Assembly (NCBI RefSeq): GCF_917563885.1
Contig: NZ_CAKJTG010000020.1
Span: 20,245 to 84,244 of the forward strand
DNA length: 64,000 nt
Source: Pseudoneobacillus rhizosphaerae
GTDB taxonomy: Bacteria > Bacillota > Bacilli > Bacillales > Cytobacillaceae
Direction: 5' to 3'
Below the pieces are notes generated by a model. The model searched no databases and was not told where the DNA came from. It worked only from the letters and a program-made list of their open reading frames with translations. Every line of letters starts with the position of its first letter. Position 1 is the stretch's first letter. Below are positions 23,749 to 32,769 of the stretch, piece by piece. Position numbers and translations under genes: made by a program.

Positions 23749-25032
23749 TTATAATGCACTTTGCTTTAAAAGCGATACGGTTTTGGAATTTTTCTCAGAT
23801 AATGAAATCTTTGGTAGTGTTAGGAGGTAATACACCCCAACAAGCATTAAACAGCCACCAACCATCCAGTAGAGCATTTCAACAGTAAGAATTTTCGGGA
23901 AGGCGACAGCGATAACACCTAATGTAATGGATTGAGAAAACATCATTAACGGATTAATCCAGCCTTGAACTCTTCCCATCATTTTCGGATCTACTATACT
24001 AGGCATCCATCCTCCTATCGCAATATTAACAAACGGAAGCCCAAGGGAAGCCATAAAAATCAAACTTAAAAAGAAATATATATTCTCTGCAAAAGAAGCA
24101 ATCACAATAAATCCACCAGACACAAATAGACCGAAAATGATCATTTGGTAAAGCTTTACTTTCTGCGTAAAAATGGATGCAATAAAGCTTCCTAGCAGCA
24201 CTCCCGTTCCAAAAATCACACCAACCCAAATGGACAGTTCCTCATAGGAATCTGGGGCAAGTTTATATTTTAAAATAAAGATAGGGATAACAGAGAATCC
24301 TCCATTAACAACACCAAACACTACGAAGCCAACTAAAAGGGTTCTTAATAGCTTATTCGATAAAATATAGGAAATTCCAAGCTTAAAATCTTTAAACACG
24401 ATAGAAAGGTTTAAATCTTTGAACGTGTGTTTTCCGTTCGGAAGTCGTACTTCTTCAGCTATCTTTATTGATTTTATAAAAAAGGCACTGATGATAAAGG
24501 TGCAAGCATCCACAACAATAGCACCATAAATCCCTACAGACCAATAGGCAAAAACCCCAAGCCCATTTCCAAAAAGCATAAACAAGCTCATTACTAACTG
24601 ATTTAATCCTGCTGCGGTTGTATAATCCTCTTTCTTCAATATCCCTTGGACCATTGCACTTTCGGCAGGAAAGAAGAATTTTTGAATAGCACTTCTAGTG
24701 AATAAAATAAAGAAAATAAGTGGCATCCAGCCAATCGCAATTGCTCCAATTAAGGCGAGAGAAAAAATGGCGCTCATCCAATCACAATAGTAAGCAATTT
24801 TTTGACGATCCATTCTGTCTGCAAATACACCAACTAAGAAAAATACAGCTAAAGTGGGCACGGAGTACATTAACTCTGTAATTGTTGCATAAGCTGGCTG
24901 GTCGGAAAATCGATCAAGCAAGTAAAACATAAACGCTGTTAATCCAATCGTACTCCCCATTTGGGACGTAAACGTGGCAAAGAATAGGTTTCTAAACGTT
25001 CGATTCTGAAAAATCTCACGGAATTTTTTCAT
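23749..25032 (-). CDS. MFS transporter
   Basis: The 427-residue protein has about 12 hydrophobic segments and the loop 2-3 motif GVFADRMDRQKIAYYCD, a form of the major facilitator signature GxxxDRxxRR. Sequence style (MKKFREIFQNRTFRNLFFATFTSQMGS) resembles the MFS_3/enterobactin-exporter or macrolide-efflux type of Bacillus. It is a stand-alone gene with its own terminator. A substrate cannot be assigned; drug or siderophore efflux is a guess from the subfamily. Confidence 0.88.
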   Translation of the reverse strand: MKKFREIFQNRTFRNLFFATFTSQMGSTIGLTAFMFYLLDRFSDQPAYATITELMYSVPTLAVFFLVGVFADRMDRQKIAYYCDWMSAIFSLALIGAIAIGWMPLIFFILFTRSAIQKFFFPAESAMVQGILKKEDYTTAAGLNQLVMSLFMLFGNGLGVFAYWSVGIYGAIVVDACTFIISAFFIKSIKIAEEVRLPNGKHTFKDLNLSIVFKDFKLGISYILSNKLLRTLLVGFVVFGVVNGGFSVIPIFILKYKLAPDSYEELSIWVGVIFGTGVLLGSFIASIFTQKVKLYQMIIFGLFVSGGFIVIASFAENIYFFLSLIFMASLGLPFVNIAIGGWMPSIVDPKMMGRVQGWINPLMMFSQSITLGVIAVAFPKILTVEMLYWMVGGCLMLVGVYYLLTLPKISLSEKNSKTVSLLKQSAL

Positions 25033-25219
25033 TGGTTCGACCTCAATTCGCTATTTGATAGATTTATCTTACTAAATGGATAAGTAAGGTAATAGCGACT
25101 AGTGATGGTTTTTTAGTCGGTCTGGAGGCGGAGTTGTTTTGTGGTTTTTAGCTCTAACTTGTCAGGCACAGAGACTTTACTTAAAATTGGATTGTGGATA
25201 ATAAATTTGGAGGTGTTAT

Positions 25220-26140
25220 ATGGTTAACGTTTTAAAACATCGATTTGAATCAGAGGAATTAAAGCTTTTAAGGTCTTTGCATATTCGAATGAAATTACTA
25301 GATCAAGACTTTAAAAACTACATGAACTTAGAGAAAGGCTTCGAGGGTGAGCAAAAGTACGACAAATGGTTGGCTGAGAATCTTTCAGGCAATTTTCACG
25401 TTTTGAATGATTTATTACATGAATATAACAAAAATAAATTTCAAACCGATTCATTGATTATATCTGAAGGGAAGTTTTTCAATATTAATGTAAAGAATTA
25501 TGAAGGTGATTATTATGTGAATGGCGATTACTGGCACACTTTCTCGGGATTAGAAATAAAGAACCCGTTACTTCAGCTGCAACGAAGCGAAACACTACTC
25601 CGACAATTACTTCATGACCTTGGGTATAACATTACAGTGGAATCTTATTGTATCTTCATCAATCCTAAATTCCACTTATATCAAGCCCCAATGAATCCCC
25701 AATTCATTTTTCCAACACAACTAGACCGGTTTATTCGAAAAATGAACAATCTATCATCAAAACTAAATGAGCGTCATTCCATCATTGCTGAAAAATTAAT
25801 ATCACTCCATACTATTGAATCCCCTTATACAAGGGCACCAAGTTATAGTTATGAAAAACTTGAAAAAAGTTTCTATTGTGGAAGGTGCTATTCCTTGAAT
25901 AATTATTATTTTAAAGAGAGGTCTGTAGTCTGTCATAAGTGTGGTTTCGTTGAAGGCTTGGAGTCTGCAGTCTTACGCTGCGTTGAGGAAATTTTATTAC
26001 TTTTTCCGAATCAAAGAATCACGACAAAAGTGGTTCAGGAATGGTGTAAAATCGATTCGGATAAAACCGTTCGGAGGATTTTGATTAAAAATTTTAATTA
26101 TATCGGACATGGAAGATCTTCTTATTATGTTTTTCCTTAA
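25220..26140 (+). CDS. NERD domain protein with zinc ribbon
   Basis: The 306-residue protein has a nuclease-related (NERD) domain at about residues 40-150: GFEGEQKYDKWL, TDSLIISEGKFFNINVKNYEG and a closing helix, with the D-(x)n-E-x-K-like pattern of the restriction-endonuclease-like fold (the KNYEGDYY context). The C-terminal part has a zinc ribbon CGRCYSL...CHKCGF and a winged-helix-like end. GGAGGTG precedes the ATG. NERD proteins are common in Bacillus, sometimes with helicases or kinases, but no partner is adjacent here; DNA processing is inferred only. Confidence 0.85.
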   Translation: MVNVLKHRFESEELKLLRSLHIRMKLLDQDFKNYMNLEKGFEGEQKYDKWLAENLSGNFHVLNDLLHEYNKNKFQTDSLIISEGKFFNINVKNYEGDYYVNGDYWHTFSGLEIKNPLLQLQRSETLLRQLLHDLGYNITVESYCIFINPKFHLYQAPMNPQFIFPTQLDRFIRKMNNLSSKLNERHSIIAEKLISLHTIESPYTRAPSYSYEKLEKSFYCGRCYSLNNYYFKERSVVCHKCGFVEGLESAVLRCVEEILLLFPNQRITTKVVQEWCKIDSDKTVRRILIKNFNYIGHGRSSYYVFP

Positions 26141-26209
26141 GTGATTAATTACTACGCTTATTTTTATCGATAGTAGTCGATTTTGCTTTTTGTGGTTGAC
26201 TATAAGGGG

Positions 26210-26675
26210 CTAATAGTTACCGTTTTTCATCCTTGATGTGGTTTGCGGTCACTATTAACCTCTAATAGTTACCGTTTTTGCTCCTTGATGTGGATTGCGG
26301 TCACTATTAGCCTCTAATAGTTACCGTTTTTCATCCTTGATGTGGTTTGCGGTCACTATTAACCTCTAATAGTTACCGTTTTTGCTCCTTGGGGTGCTTT
26401 GCGGTCACTATTAGCCTCTAATAGTTACCGTTTTTCATCCTTGATGTGGATTGCGGTCACTATTAGCCTCTAATAGTTACCGTTTTTCATCCTTGATGTG
26501 GTTTGCGGTCACTATTAACCTCTAATAGTTACCGTTTTTCATCTTTGATGCGGTTGGAGGTAACTATTAGCCTCTAATAGTTACCTTTTTTTATCCTTGA
26601 TGTGCTTTGCGGTAACTATTAACCTCTAATAGTTACCGTTTTTCATCTTTGATGCGGTTGGAGGTAACTATTAGT
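26210..26675. repeat. Tandem array of nine 52-bp hairpin repeats
   Basis: Nine units of 51-53 bp run from 26210, each CTAATAGTTACCG, a T-rich CTTTGATG-type middle, and CGGTCACTATTAAC or variants. Each unit can form a hairpin between TAATAGTTACC and GGTCACTATTA. In units 7-9 the right arm changes to GGTAACTATTA, which restores perfect pairing. No ORF is maintained. In inverse orientation it contains CGGTAACTA..TGACCG, the same core as the array at 55037-55220. It occupies nearly the whole gap between the NERD gene and pbpF; no promoter or other gene is visible in 26141-26691. Confidence 0.93.
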
Positions 26676-26691
26676 CCTACTTTCACACCCG

Positions 26692-28740
26692 CTAGTCATC
26701 ATTTTTACCTTTCCCACGATTCCTGGCTTTTTCCAACCACTTATCCCTCTCTATCTCTATCTTCTCACGCCATTTTTCAGCATCCTTCTTGACGGCTTCC
26801 TCCAAATCAATCCAACTTTTCCATTTATCTCTTTCCTCTTCCGTTTCAATGATCTCAGCAAGAGGAGTGAGCTGAAAGCTTTGAGCTTCTTCATTTTCAA
26901 GGGCTTTGGTCATTACTTTTTGAAAAATTAATGCCGCTCCTTCACTAGACGTTGTTGTTAAATAATGCTTGCTATCGGTCTTGTCGTATCCAATCCAAAT
27001 AGCTCCCACTAGCTCTGGCGTGTATCCGACAAACCATTGGTCTTTAACACCGTTTATTCCTTCTATAGGAACTTGTGTTGAACCTGTTTTTCCTGCAACT
27101 TCCCTTCCGGGGATCTTCGCAGCACGACCAGTACCATTCTCAACTACATCTAGCAGTAAAGTGGTTATTTTATCTGCTACATCCTTTTCAGTAACCTTAA
27201 CTTCAGAACCTTTCCATTCGGCAACAACTGATTCGTTGGGACTAACAATTTTTACAATCGAATGTCCCTCGATTCGTTCTCCCCCATTTGGAAAGACGGA
27301 ATAAGCTTCTGCCATTATTAAAGGGGACACACCTTTATCCATACCACCTAAGGCTACGCCTAAATGACGATCCTTTTTTTCTAATGGAATGCCAAACTTA
27401 TCTAAAGTCTCTAAGCCCTTGTGTAAGCCTATTTCATTTAGTAACCAAACAGCGGGGACGTTTACTGATTCCCTGACAGCCGTATACATAGGGAGAGATC
27501 CGCGATACTGATCGTTATAGTTTTTCGGTTCATAACGGTCAAACACCATCTCCTCATCTTTTAATTCATCGGTTATTTTCCATCCATTTTCAAGAGCAGG
27601 TGTATAGACTGCAAGTGGCTTCAATGTTGAACCAGGCTGTGCGATTAATTGCGTTGCCCGGTTAAATCCACGAAAAACATGTTCTCCTCTACCACCAATT
27701 AATGCCTGAATTCCTCCGGTTTTGGGATTTAGTAAAATTGCTCCACTTTGAACGATTTGATTACCTGTTCCATTTGGAAATAAACTTTCATCTTTATATA
27801 CTAATTCCATTGCCTCTTGTTTAATTGGGTCTAATTCTGTATAGATTTTATAGCCACCTGTTAATAATTCATCTTGAGTAAGTCCATATTTTATTATCGC
27901 TTCTTCCAAGACATGGTCCACATAATAGGGGAATTTTCCACGAAGGGAATCTCCCCCTTTTTCGTTTAGCACCACTTTTGCATTTTTTGCTACTAGAAGC
28001 TGTTCTTCTGATAAATAATTATGTTCTCTCATTCTATCGAGGACAACATCCCTACGCGCGGTTGCTTTTTCTAAATGATGATATGGGCTAAGAGCTGATG
28101 GTGCCTTAATTAATCCGGCTAAAAGTGCTGATTCGTCAATCGTTAAGTCCTCAACTTCTTTCCCAAAATAATGAAGGGCAGCTCTCTTTATTCCCCATTC
28201 CCCATCACCAAAATAAATCGTATTTAAGTATATCTCTAAAATTTCTTCTTTGGTAAATTCCTTTTCTATTTCTCGTGCTAAAAAAACTTCATCCATCTTT
28301 CGCTTATAAGATTTTTCAGAGGAAAGAAAAACGTTTTTGGTAAGCTGTTGTGTAATCGTACTTCCACCTTCGACGATTCCACCCGCTTTTGTATTCCGAA
28401 CAAATGCGCGAACAATCCCAATAAAATCAACACCGTTATGTTTGAAAAACCGGTGATCCTCAATCGCAACGACGGCATTAATCATATGTTGAGGAATTTG
28501 TTCATACGTTACACTTTCCGTTTTATTGGCAGAAATTTTACTTGCCACATTTCCATCCTTGTCATAAATAACGGTTACTTGTGAGAAGCCTTTCTCAAGA
28601 GCACTAACCTCAACACCATTTGCAAGGTAATAAAATATACAAATACTTCCGAGAACGATAGTCGATATGCTGAGTATAAATACTTGGTTTAAATGCAGTT
28701 GTTTCCATTTTTTTTTAAATAGATCCAATTTGATAATCAT
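26692..28740 (-). CDS. pbpF: Class A penicillin-binding protein (PbpF/PBP2C-like)
   Basis: The 682-residue bifunctional peptidoglycan synthase has a short cytoplasmic tail, one membrane anchor (about 20-42), a GT51 glycosyltransferase domain with the motifs EDHRFFKHNGVD, GGSTITQQLTKN and KRKMDEVFLAREIE, and a transpeptidase domain with STLK (serine nucleophile), SVN and KTGST. AGGGGG precedes the ATG. Length and the hem/yhe neighbourhood suggest PbpF, a class A PBP expressed in sporulation in B. subtilis, but other class A paralogues cannot be ruled out. The C-terminus is a charged tail (ARNRGKGKNDD). Confidence 0.88.
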   Translation of the reverse strand: MIIKLDLFKKKWKQLHLNQVFILSISTIVLGSICIFYYLANGVEVSALEKGFSQVTVIYDKDGNVASKISANKTESVTYEQIPQHMINAVVAIEDHRFFKHNGVDFIGIVRAFVRNTKAGGIVEGGSTITQQLTKNVFLSSEKSYKRKMDEVFLAREIEKEFTKEEILEIYLNTIYFGDGEWGIKRAALHYFGKEVEDLTIDESALLAGLIKAPSALSPYHHLEKATARRDVVLDRMREHNYLSEEQLLVAKNAKVVLNEKGGDSLRGKFPYYVDHVLEEAIIKYGLTQDELLTGGYKIYTELDPIKQEAMELVYKDESLFPNGTGNQIVQSGAILLNPKTGGIQALIGGRGEHVFRGFNRATQLIAQPGSTLKPLAVYTPALENGWKITDELKDEEMVFDRYEPKNYNDQYRGSLPMYTAVRESVNVPAVWLLNEIGLHKGLETLDKFGIPLEKKDRHLGVALGGMDKGVSPLIMAEAYSVFPNGGERIEGHSIVKIVSPNESVVAEWKGSEVKVTEKDVADKITTLLLDVVENGTGRAAKIPGREVAGKTGSTQVPIEGINGVKDQWFVGYTPELVGAIWIGYDKTDSKHYLTTTSSEGAALIFQKVMTKALENEEAQSFQLTPLAEIIETEEERDKWKSWIDLEEAVKKDAEKWREKIEIERDKWLEKARNRGKGKNDD

Positions 28741-28872
28741 AAATCCCCCTAAAACAAATTACTCCACGAAGTTCTTTTTCCCAGAATAATATGTTTTTAC
28801 ACCATATTTAGGAAATATTGTATAATATAAAAAATTCGAATGATTTTTCTAATTTTAGGGGGATAATTTTTC

Positions 28873-28904
28873 AAAAAAAAAATACCAGAATTCCTTCTGG
28901 TACC
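28873..28904 (-). terminator. Rho-independent terminator of the XRE gene
   Basis: An 8-bp stem (TACCAGAA with TTCTGGTA) and 4-nt loop, followed on the minus strand by ten T. Confidence 0.9.
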
Positions 28905-28910
28905 TTTACA

Positions 28911-29369
28911 CTAAACCTTATTTCGACCTATTTCTTGGAAGCGTAAAACAGCGGCTTCCTCATCAAAACTACTAAAGATCCGATAGGCTTCCTTATCAAT
29001 AATTCGGAAATGCAGGCTAATGATATTTTGCTGAAGAATATAACCGTCTTTCCGGTTGAGTTCTTTCCACCATACCTTACCACCTAGAGTTCTTTCTTTT
29101 CGAAATTCAATAGCTTCTTTTGCCACTGTCTCTAATACTTCTAAAGGTTCATTTCCAAATAGATGACGGACCGTTTCTGATTCACGAAATAAGGCACAGA
29201 CGGTTACCACCGTGGACCATCCCGCTTTTACTCTGCCCTTTTCGATTTGGACTAATGTTTTTTTGGATAGTCCAATAATTTCAGCCATTTTATCCTGGGT
29301 GTATTCTGATTCTTGCCGAATTAATCTAATCTTATCTGAAACAATGTCAATGATTTCATCCTTAGTCAA
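28911..29369 (-). CDS. XRE-family transcriptional regulator
   Basis: The 152-residue protein has an N-terminal Cro/CI-type helix-turn-helix (about residues 13-70): IRLIRQESEYTQDKMAEIIGLSKKTLVQIEKGR. The remaining 80 residues are unrecognised and may sense a ligand. The start is TTG at 29369, with AGGGG about 11 nt upstream. Just before the gene, GGTGTAAAGTTACCC forms an imperfect palindrome that could be an autoregulatory operator. It is downstream of, and in the same direction as, the feo operon, but iron regulation is not implied by its sequence. Confidence 0.85.
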   Translation of the reverse strand: MTKDEIIDIVSDKIRLIRQESEYTQDKMAEIIGLSKKTLVQIEKGRVKAGWSTVVTVCALFRESETVRHLFGNEPLEVLETVAKEAIEFRKERTLGGKVWWKELNRKDGYILQQNIISLHFRIIDKEAYRIFSSFDEEAAVLRFQEIGRNKV

Positions 29370-29434
29370 AAATTTTCAATCCCCTTACCTTTTTAGGGTA
29401 ACTTTACACCATTTAAAAATAATTTAATAGTTTT

Positions 29435-29590
29435 TCATGATAAATAATCTTCTTTTCCACATGAACTTTGACAAGAGGATTTTATGTCGCAGCCCGCGCA
29501 TTTTCCTTCTTTTGCTTTTCTTAAAAATCGTACAAGAGCAAAGCCTGCATAACCAAAAATGATGCCACCGATTAAAATACTTGCTAGCAT
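29435..29590 (-). CDS. FeoB-associated Cys-rich membrane protein
   Basis: A 51-residue protein with one N-terminal membrane span (MLASILIGGIIFGYAGFALV), a basic stretch (RFLRKAKEGK) and a Cys-rich tail with CAGC and CQSSC. This is the form of the FeoB-associated Cys-rich proteins that replace FeoC in Firmicutes. ATG 29590 follows AGGGGTGA at good spacing, 22 nt after the feoB stop. It should be the third gene of the feoA-feoB operon and help ferrous iron uptake, perhaps by binding Fe2+ or an Fe-S cluster. Confidence 0.88.
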   Translation of the reverse strand: MLASILIGGIIFGYAGFALVRFLRKAKEGKCAGCDIKSSCQSSCGKEDYLS

Positions 29591-29612
29591 GAGATTCACC
29601 CCTAAAAGTGGA

Positions 29613-31619
29613 TTATGTGAAGCCTAGTAGTTTTCCGCCATGGTAGATGATTAATGAAATGACATAGGCAATGATAAGAGCATAAAAGCAAGAAAATATC
29701 GTCCATTTCTTTGAACCCGTCTCTTTATAAATCGTTGCCACTGTTGCTAAACAAGGAATATACAACAATATAAATGCCATAAAACTATACGCTGATAAAG
29801 GTGTAAAGGTAGATGCCAATAACCCTTGGAGAGAAGCTTCATCTGGAACAAAATAAATGATATTCATTGTAGAAATGATGGCTTCCTTCGCTAGGAATCC
29901 TGTAAGTAAAGCCGATCCTGCTTGCCACGAGCCAAAGCCAATTGGCTGTAATAGTGGAGCAATTACTCCTCCAATAGCAGCTAAATAGCTATCATCCATA
30001 TTTACATTTAGTCCATTTGGGCCAGCATATGATAGTAGCCAAATAAAGACCGATCCGGCAAAGATAAATGTACCTGCCTTTTTCACAAAGTTTTTTCCTT
30101 TATCCCAAGTACTTCGCCATAAAGCTTTCCCTTGAGGTAAGCGATACGGTGGTAATTCGATAACAAATAAAGATGTTTCACCACTTAATAATGTTTTTGA
30201 AAATATTTTTGCCAAGAGAAGGGAAACTAAAATGCCCAATATATATAGTGATAAAACAATTAACGCCTCTTGTTTTACAAAAAAGGAACCGACGAATAAA
30301 GCGTAAACAGGTAATCTCGCAGAACAAGACATTAAAGGAGTTAGTAAAATGGTTAACAAACGTTCTTTAGGTGTTTCTATTGTTCTCGCTGCCATTATTC
30401 CTGGTACGTTACATCCGAATCCAATCATCATGGGGATAAATGCTTTCCCATTTAAACCAACATGCTCCATAATTCGATCCATTACAAGTGCTACCCTTGC
30501 CATATAACCTGAGTCTTCTAATAATGAAATAAAGAAAAATAAAATAAATATTTGTGGTACAAATACAATGACCCCACCGACACCTGCAATGATTCCATCC
30601 ACTACTAAGGAATACAAAAAGTCTGTCGCCCCAACCAACGTTAGGAGATTAATAGTCCATTCTGTAATAGGACCTGAAATCAAGGAGTCTAGTGCATCAG
30701 ATAAAGGAAAGCCAAGCCAATTGAAGGTTAGCATAAACATTAAGTACATCATCAATAAAAATATTGGCATCCCTAAAAATTTATTAGTTACAATTTTATC
30801 TACCTTTTCGGTAAATGGGGTCTTTTCTTTTTCTGAATAAGTAACAGCATCATTAAGAATGGACTGGATAACTGCTTTTCTTTTTAGATAAATAAATTGC
30901 TCTAGTGTCATAATACCTTCGCTTGAGATGATTTGCTGGCTCACGCCATTCACAAAATTTGATAATACTTCTGGCTTTACCCATTGATGTAAATATTCCC
31001 TCACATATGGATTACCTTCTAATAATTGAAGCGTAAGCCATCTTATAGAAGGTGTCTGCTTCCCATTGAGCATTTCTTCGAGCTCGATGATTGCGTCTTC
31101 GATTACCTTTCCATAATTGATTAGTAGCTTCTGTGTGTTGCATTGCTTTACAGTGGTAATGCTTTCAGCCAAGGCATCGCAGCCTTTACCACTTCGGGCA
31201 ATGACCGGATTCACTTGTACGCCTAACCGATGAGATAAAAGGTTCGTATCAATGTGTATTCCTCTATTTTTGGCGACATCAATCATATTTAAGCCGATGG
31301 TTAATGGTTTCTCATATTCTAGTAGTTGAATGGTTAAATGGAGGTTTCGTTCTAGCTGAGAGGCATCTAATATATTTAATAGCTGATCCAATTGTTCCTT
31401 AAGAAAATAATTAGTGACAACCCCTTCATCCTTTGAAAGGGGGTTAAGGGTATAAATTCCTGGTAAATCGATTAATGTTGCTCGCTTGTTTTTAAACAAG
31501 CCAACTTTTTTCTCGACTGTTACTCCGCTCCAATTTCCCACATATTCGTAAGATCCTGTTAGATGATTAAAAAGTGAGGTTTTACCTGTATTCGGATTTC
31601 CGAGAAGGGCGATTTCCAT
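29613..31619 (-). CDS. feoB: Ferrous iron transporter FeoB
   Basis: The 668-residue protein has an N-terminal GTPase domain with G1 GNPNTGKT (residues 7-14), G3 DLPG and G4 NMID, then two gate-type membrane domains including GFGCNVPGIMAARTI and GFLAKEAIISTMNII. It imports Fe2+ across the cytoplasmic membrane. ATG overlaps the feoA stop by one base (TAATG), so translation is coupled. The operon has Fur boxes upstream of feoA and a small Cys-rich membrane gene downstream. Confidence 0.97.
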   Translation of the reverse strand: MEIALLGNPNTGKTSLFNHLTGSYEYVGNWSGVTVEKKVGLFKNKRATLIDLPGIYTLNPLSKDEGVVTNYFLKEQLDQLLNILDASQLERNLHLTIQLLEYEKPLTIGLNMIDVAKNRGIHIDTNLLSHRLGVQVNPVIARSGKGCDALAESITTVKQCNTQKLLINYGKVIEDAIIELEEMLNGKQTPSIRWLTLQLLEGNPYVREYLHQWVKPEVLSNFVNGVSQQIISSEGIMTLEQFIYLKRKAVIQSILNDAVTYSEKEKTPFTEKVDKIVTNKFLGMPIFLLMMYLMFMLTFNWLGFPLSDALDSLISGPITEWTINLLTLVGATDFLYSLVVDGIIAGVGGVIVFVPQIFILFFFISLLEDSGYMARVALVMDRIMEHVGLNGKAFIPMMIGFGCNVPGIMAARTIETPKERLLTILLTPLMSCSARLPVYALFVGSFFVKQEALIVLSLYILGILVSLLLAKIFSKTLLSGETSLFVIELPPYRLPQGKALWRSTWDKGKNFVKKAGTFIFAGSVFIWLLSYAGPNGLNVNMDDSYLAAIGGVIAPLLQPIGFGSWQAGSALLTGFLAKEAIISTMNIIYFVPDEASLQGLLASTFTPLSAYSFMAFILLYIPCLATVATIYKETGSKKWTIFSCFYALIIAYVISLIIYHGGKLLGFT

Positions 31620-31843
31620 TATAATCTCTCCACTTCAATTTGAATGGCTTCTTTACGTCGAATTCCGACACACTGACCACAGTACTCTAACATATAAGGT
31701 CCACCAAATGGCATAATACATTTAATACAAACCTCTGAGCCTTCTGTAATTCCTAAATCGAGTAGGCGACGTCTAACAAGAGCATCTGCTTTAGAAATAT
31801 TGGAGATTATCCCTTTTTCACCTGTTTTTAACTGAGCTAACAT
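31619..31843 (-). CDS. feoA: Ferrous iron transport accessory protein FeoA
   Basis: The 74-residue SH3-like protein shows RRRLLDLGITEGSEVCI and GGPYMLEYCGQCVGIRRKEA, the conserved FeoA blocks. The longest frame starts 30 codons earlier, but that extension covers the Fur boxes and promoter; ATG 31843 with AAGGTGAT is the real start. FeoA binds the cytoplasmic part of FeoB and is needed for uptake. Confidence 0.95.
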   Translation of the reverse strand: MLAQLKTGEKGIISNISKADALVRRRLLDLGITEGSEVCIKCIMPFGGPYMLEYCGQCVGIRRKEAIQIEVERL

Positions 31844-31873
31844 ATCAATCACCTTGTTCCTGATTTTAATAAA

Positions 31874-31888
31874 TGAGAATGATTCTCT
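31874..31888. promoter_or_regulatory. Fur box 1 of the feo operon
   Basis: TGAGAATGATTCTCT fits the 7-1-7 Fur box TGATAATNATTATCA at 11 of 14 symmetric positions. It lies just downstream of the -10 element, over the likely transcription start. Confidence 0.75.
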
Positions 31889-31891
31889 TTC

Positions 31892-31920
31892 TTTATAACA
31901 GGAATGAAAATGATTTTCAG
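31892..31920 (-). promoter_or_regulatory. Sigma-A promoter of feoA
   Basis: On the minus strand CTGAAA (31915-31920), a 17-nt spacer and TATAAA (31892-31897). The -35 overlaps Fur box 2. Confidence 0.6.
31905..31919. promoter_or_regulatory. Fur box 2 of the feo operon
   Basis: TGAAAATGATTTTCA is a perfect 7-1-7 palindrome that matches the Fur consensus at 12 of 14 positions. It covers the -35 region of the feoA promoter. Confidence 0.8.
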
Positions 31921-31983
31921 TGCTAAAAGTCACACCTTTTGGTAATACAGCTATCGATATTGGAAATGTTGAAAAATCGTCAT

Positions 31984-32014
31984 AAAAAAGAGACCAAACC
32001 CGAGTTTGGCCTCT
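31984..32014 (-). terminator. Rho-independent terminator of thiT
   Basis: AGAGGCCAAAC with GTTTGGTCTCT (one G-U pair) on the minus strand, followed by six T, a few bases after the thiT stop. Confidence 0.9.
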
Positions 32015-32026
32015 ACTTATATATTT

Positions 32027-32593
32027 TTAGATCATTTTCTTCGGAGCCGCACTAATGACTAGAACGACGATAATCACACAAAGAATGAAATTTGGTAGCA
32101 TGTAAGTTCCATTATAAATAAAGGAGTAAAGTGCTACTGGTTGACCTTCAGGTGCATAACTACCAAAAAAAACTATACCTGTAATAAAATGAGAAATAAA
32201 TCTTAACAAGCTTCCAAGCAAAATACCCAGAGTTGCAAGTACAATCCACTTTCCTCTTTGTTTTTGTTGAACTGCATTTTTAATTTGCGATGCAAATAGA
32301 CCAGCTAAACCAACTACCGAAAATGCAACAAAATAATCGATAAATCCTTGTACTGGATGATAAATGGTAGGACCAAATACAAATTGTAGAAGACCTAACA
32401 AAAATCCTGCTAAGACCCCACCCTTTACTCCCCAACGATAAGCCATTATGAATATTGGAACCATTTCAATTGAAACAGATCCACCTTGTGGCCAAACCTT
32501 CAAAGGCATCACTTGTGATACAAGGTTTAATAAGAAAGCCAATGACGTAAAGATAGCAATCTCTACTAAAAATAACGTTTTGTTTTGTTTCAT
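32027..32593 (-). CDS. thiT: Energy-coupled thiamine transporter ThiT
   Basis: The 188-residue protein has six hydrophobic segments and typical ThiT/YuaJ blocks: ALAFLLNLVSQVMPLKVWPQG, VSIEMVPIFIMAYRWG and GFIDYFVAF. ThiT is the substrate-binding S-component of an ECF transporter that imports thiamine with shared EcfA/EcfT. The open frame extends 44 codons upstream but that part is leader RNA and a repeat; ATG 32593 begins MKQNKTLFLVE and is preceded by AAACGGAG. Expression is under a TPP riboswitch with a terminator. Confidence 0.93.
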   Translation of the reverse strand: MKQNKTLFLVEIAIFTSLAFLLNLVSQVMPLKVWPQGGSVSIEMVPIFIMAYRWGVKGGVLAGFLLGLLQFVFGPTIYHPVQGFIDYFVAFSVVGLAGLFASQIKNAVQQKQRGKWIVLATLGILLGSLLRFISHFITGIVFFGSYAPEGQPVALYSFIYNGTYMLPNFILCVIIVVLVISAAPKKMI

Positions 32594-32657
32594 TCTCCGT
32601 TTCCCCCTTAAAATTTGGGTAAACGTTGAATCATAACCCTTTTTGTCATGTGTCAAA

Positions 32658-32689
32658 GCTGTTTTCGCAAAGAAATTTGCTTTTCGAAC
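32658..32689. repeat. Solo end of the GCTGTTTTCGCAAAGA repeat
   Basis: GCTGTTTTCGCAAAG..TTGCTTTTCGAAC repeats, in the same orientation, the left end of the MITE-like element at 34255. It lies in the thiT leader between the riboswitch terminator and the start codon. No second end is found nearby, so it is a partial copy. A small GCAAA/TTTGC hairpin is formed inside it. Confidence 0.6.
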
Positions 32690-32711
32690 TAAATCTGAAG
32701 CATTTCTATCC

Positions 32712-32755
32712 AACAAAAAAAACAATGTTGGAGGTTTGGATGGTCCACATTGTTT
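32712..32755 (-). terminator. Riboswitch-controlled terminator upstream of thiT
   Basis: On the minus strand AACAATGTGGA pairs with TCCAACATTGTT (one bulge), followed by eight T. An overlapping alternative helix GGTTTGG (32761-32767) with CCAAACC (32733-32739) can act as antiterminator. Confidence 0.8.
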
Positions 32756-32769
32756 CTATCCCAAACCAC

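Noticed and set aside
26210..26675. CRISPR array
   Set aside because: Units follow one another without unique spacers and vary among themselves; no cas genes are in the window.
32594..32725. N-terminal extension of thiT
   Set aside because: The 44 extra codons cover the repeat and the riboswitch terminator region; the ribosome site supports the start at 32593.
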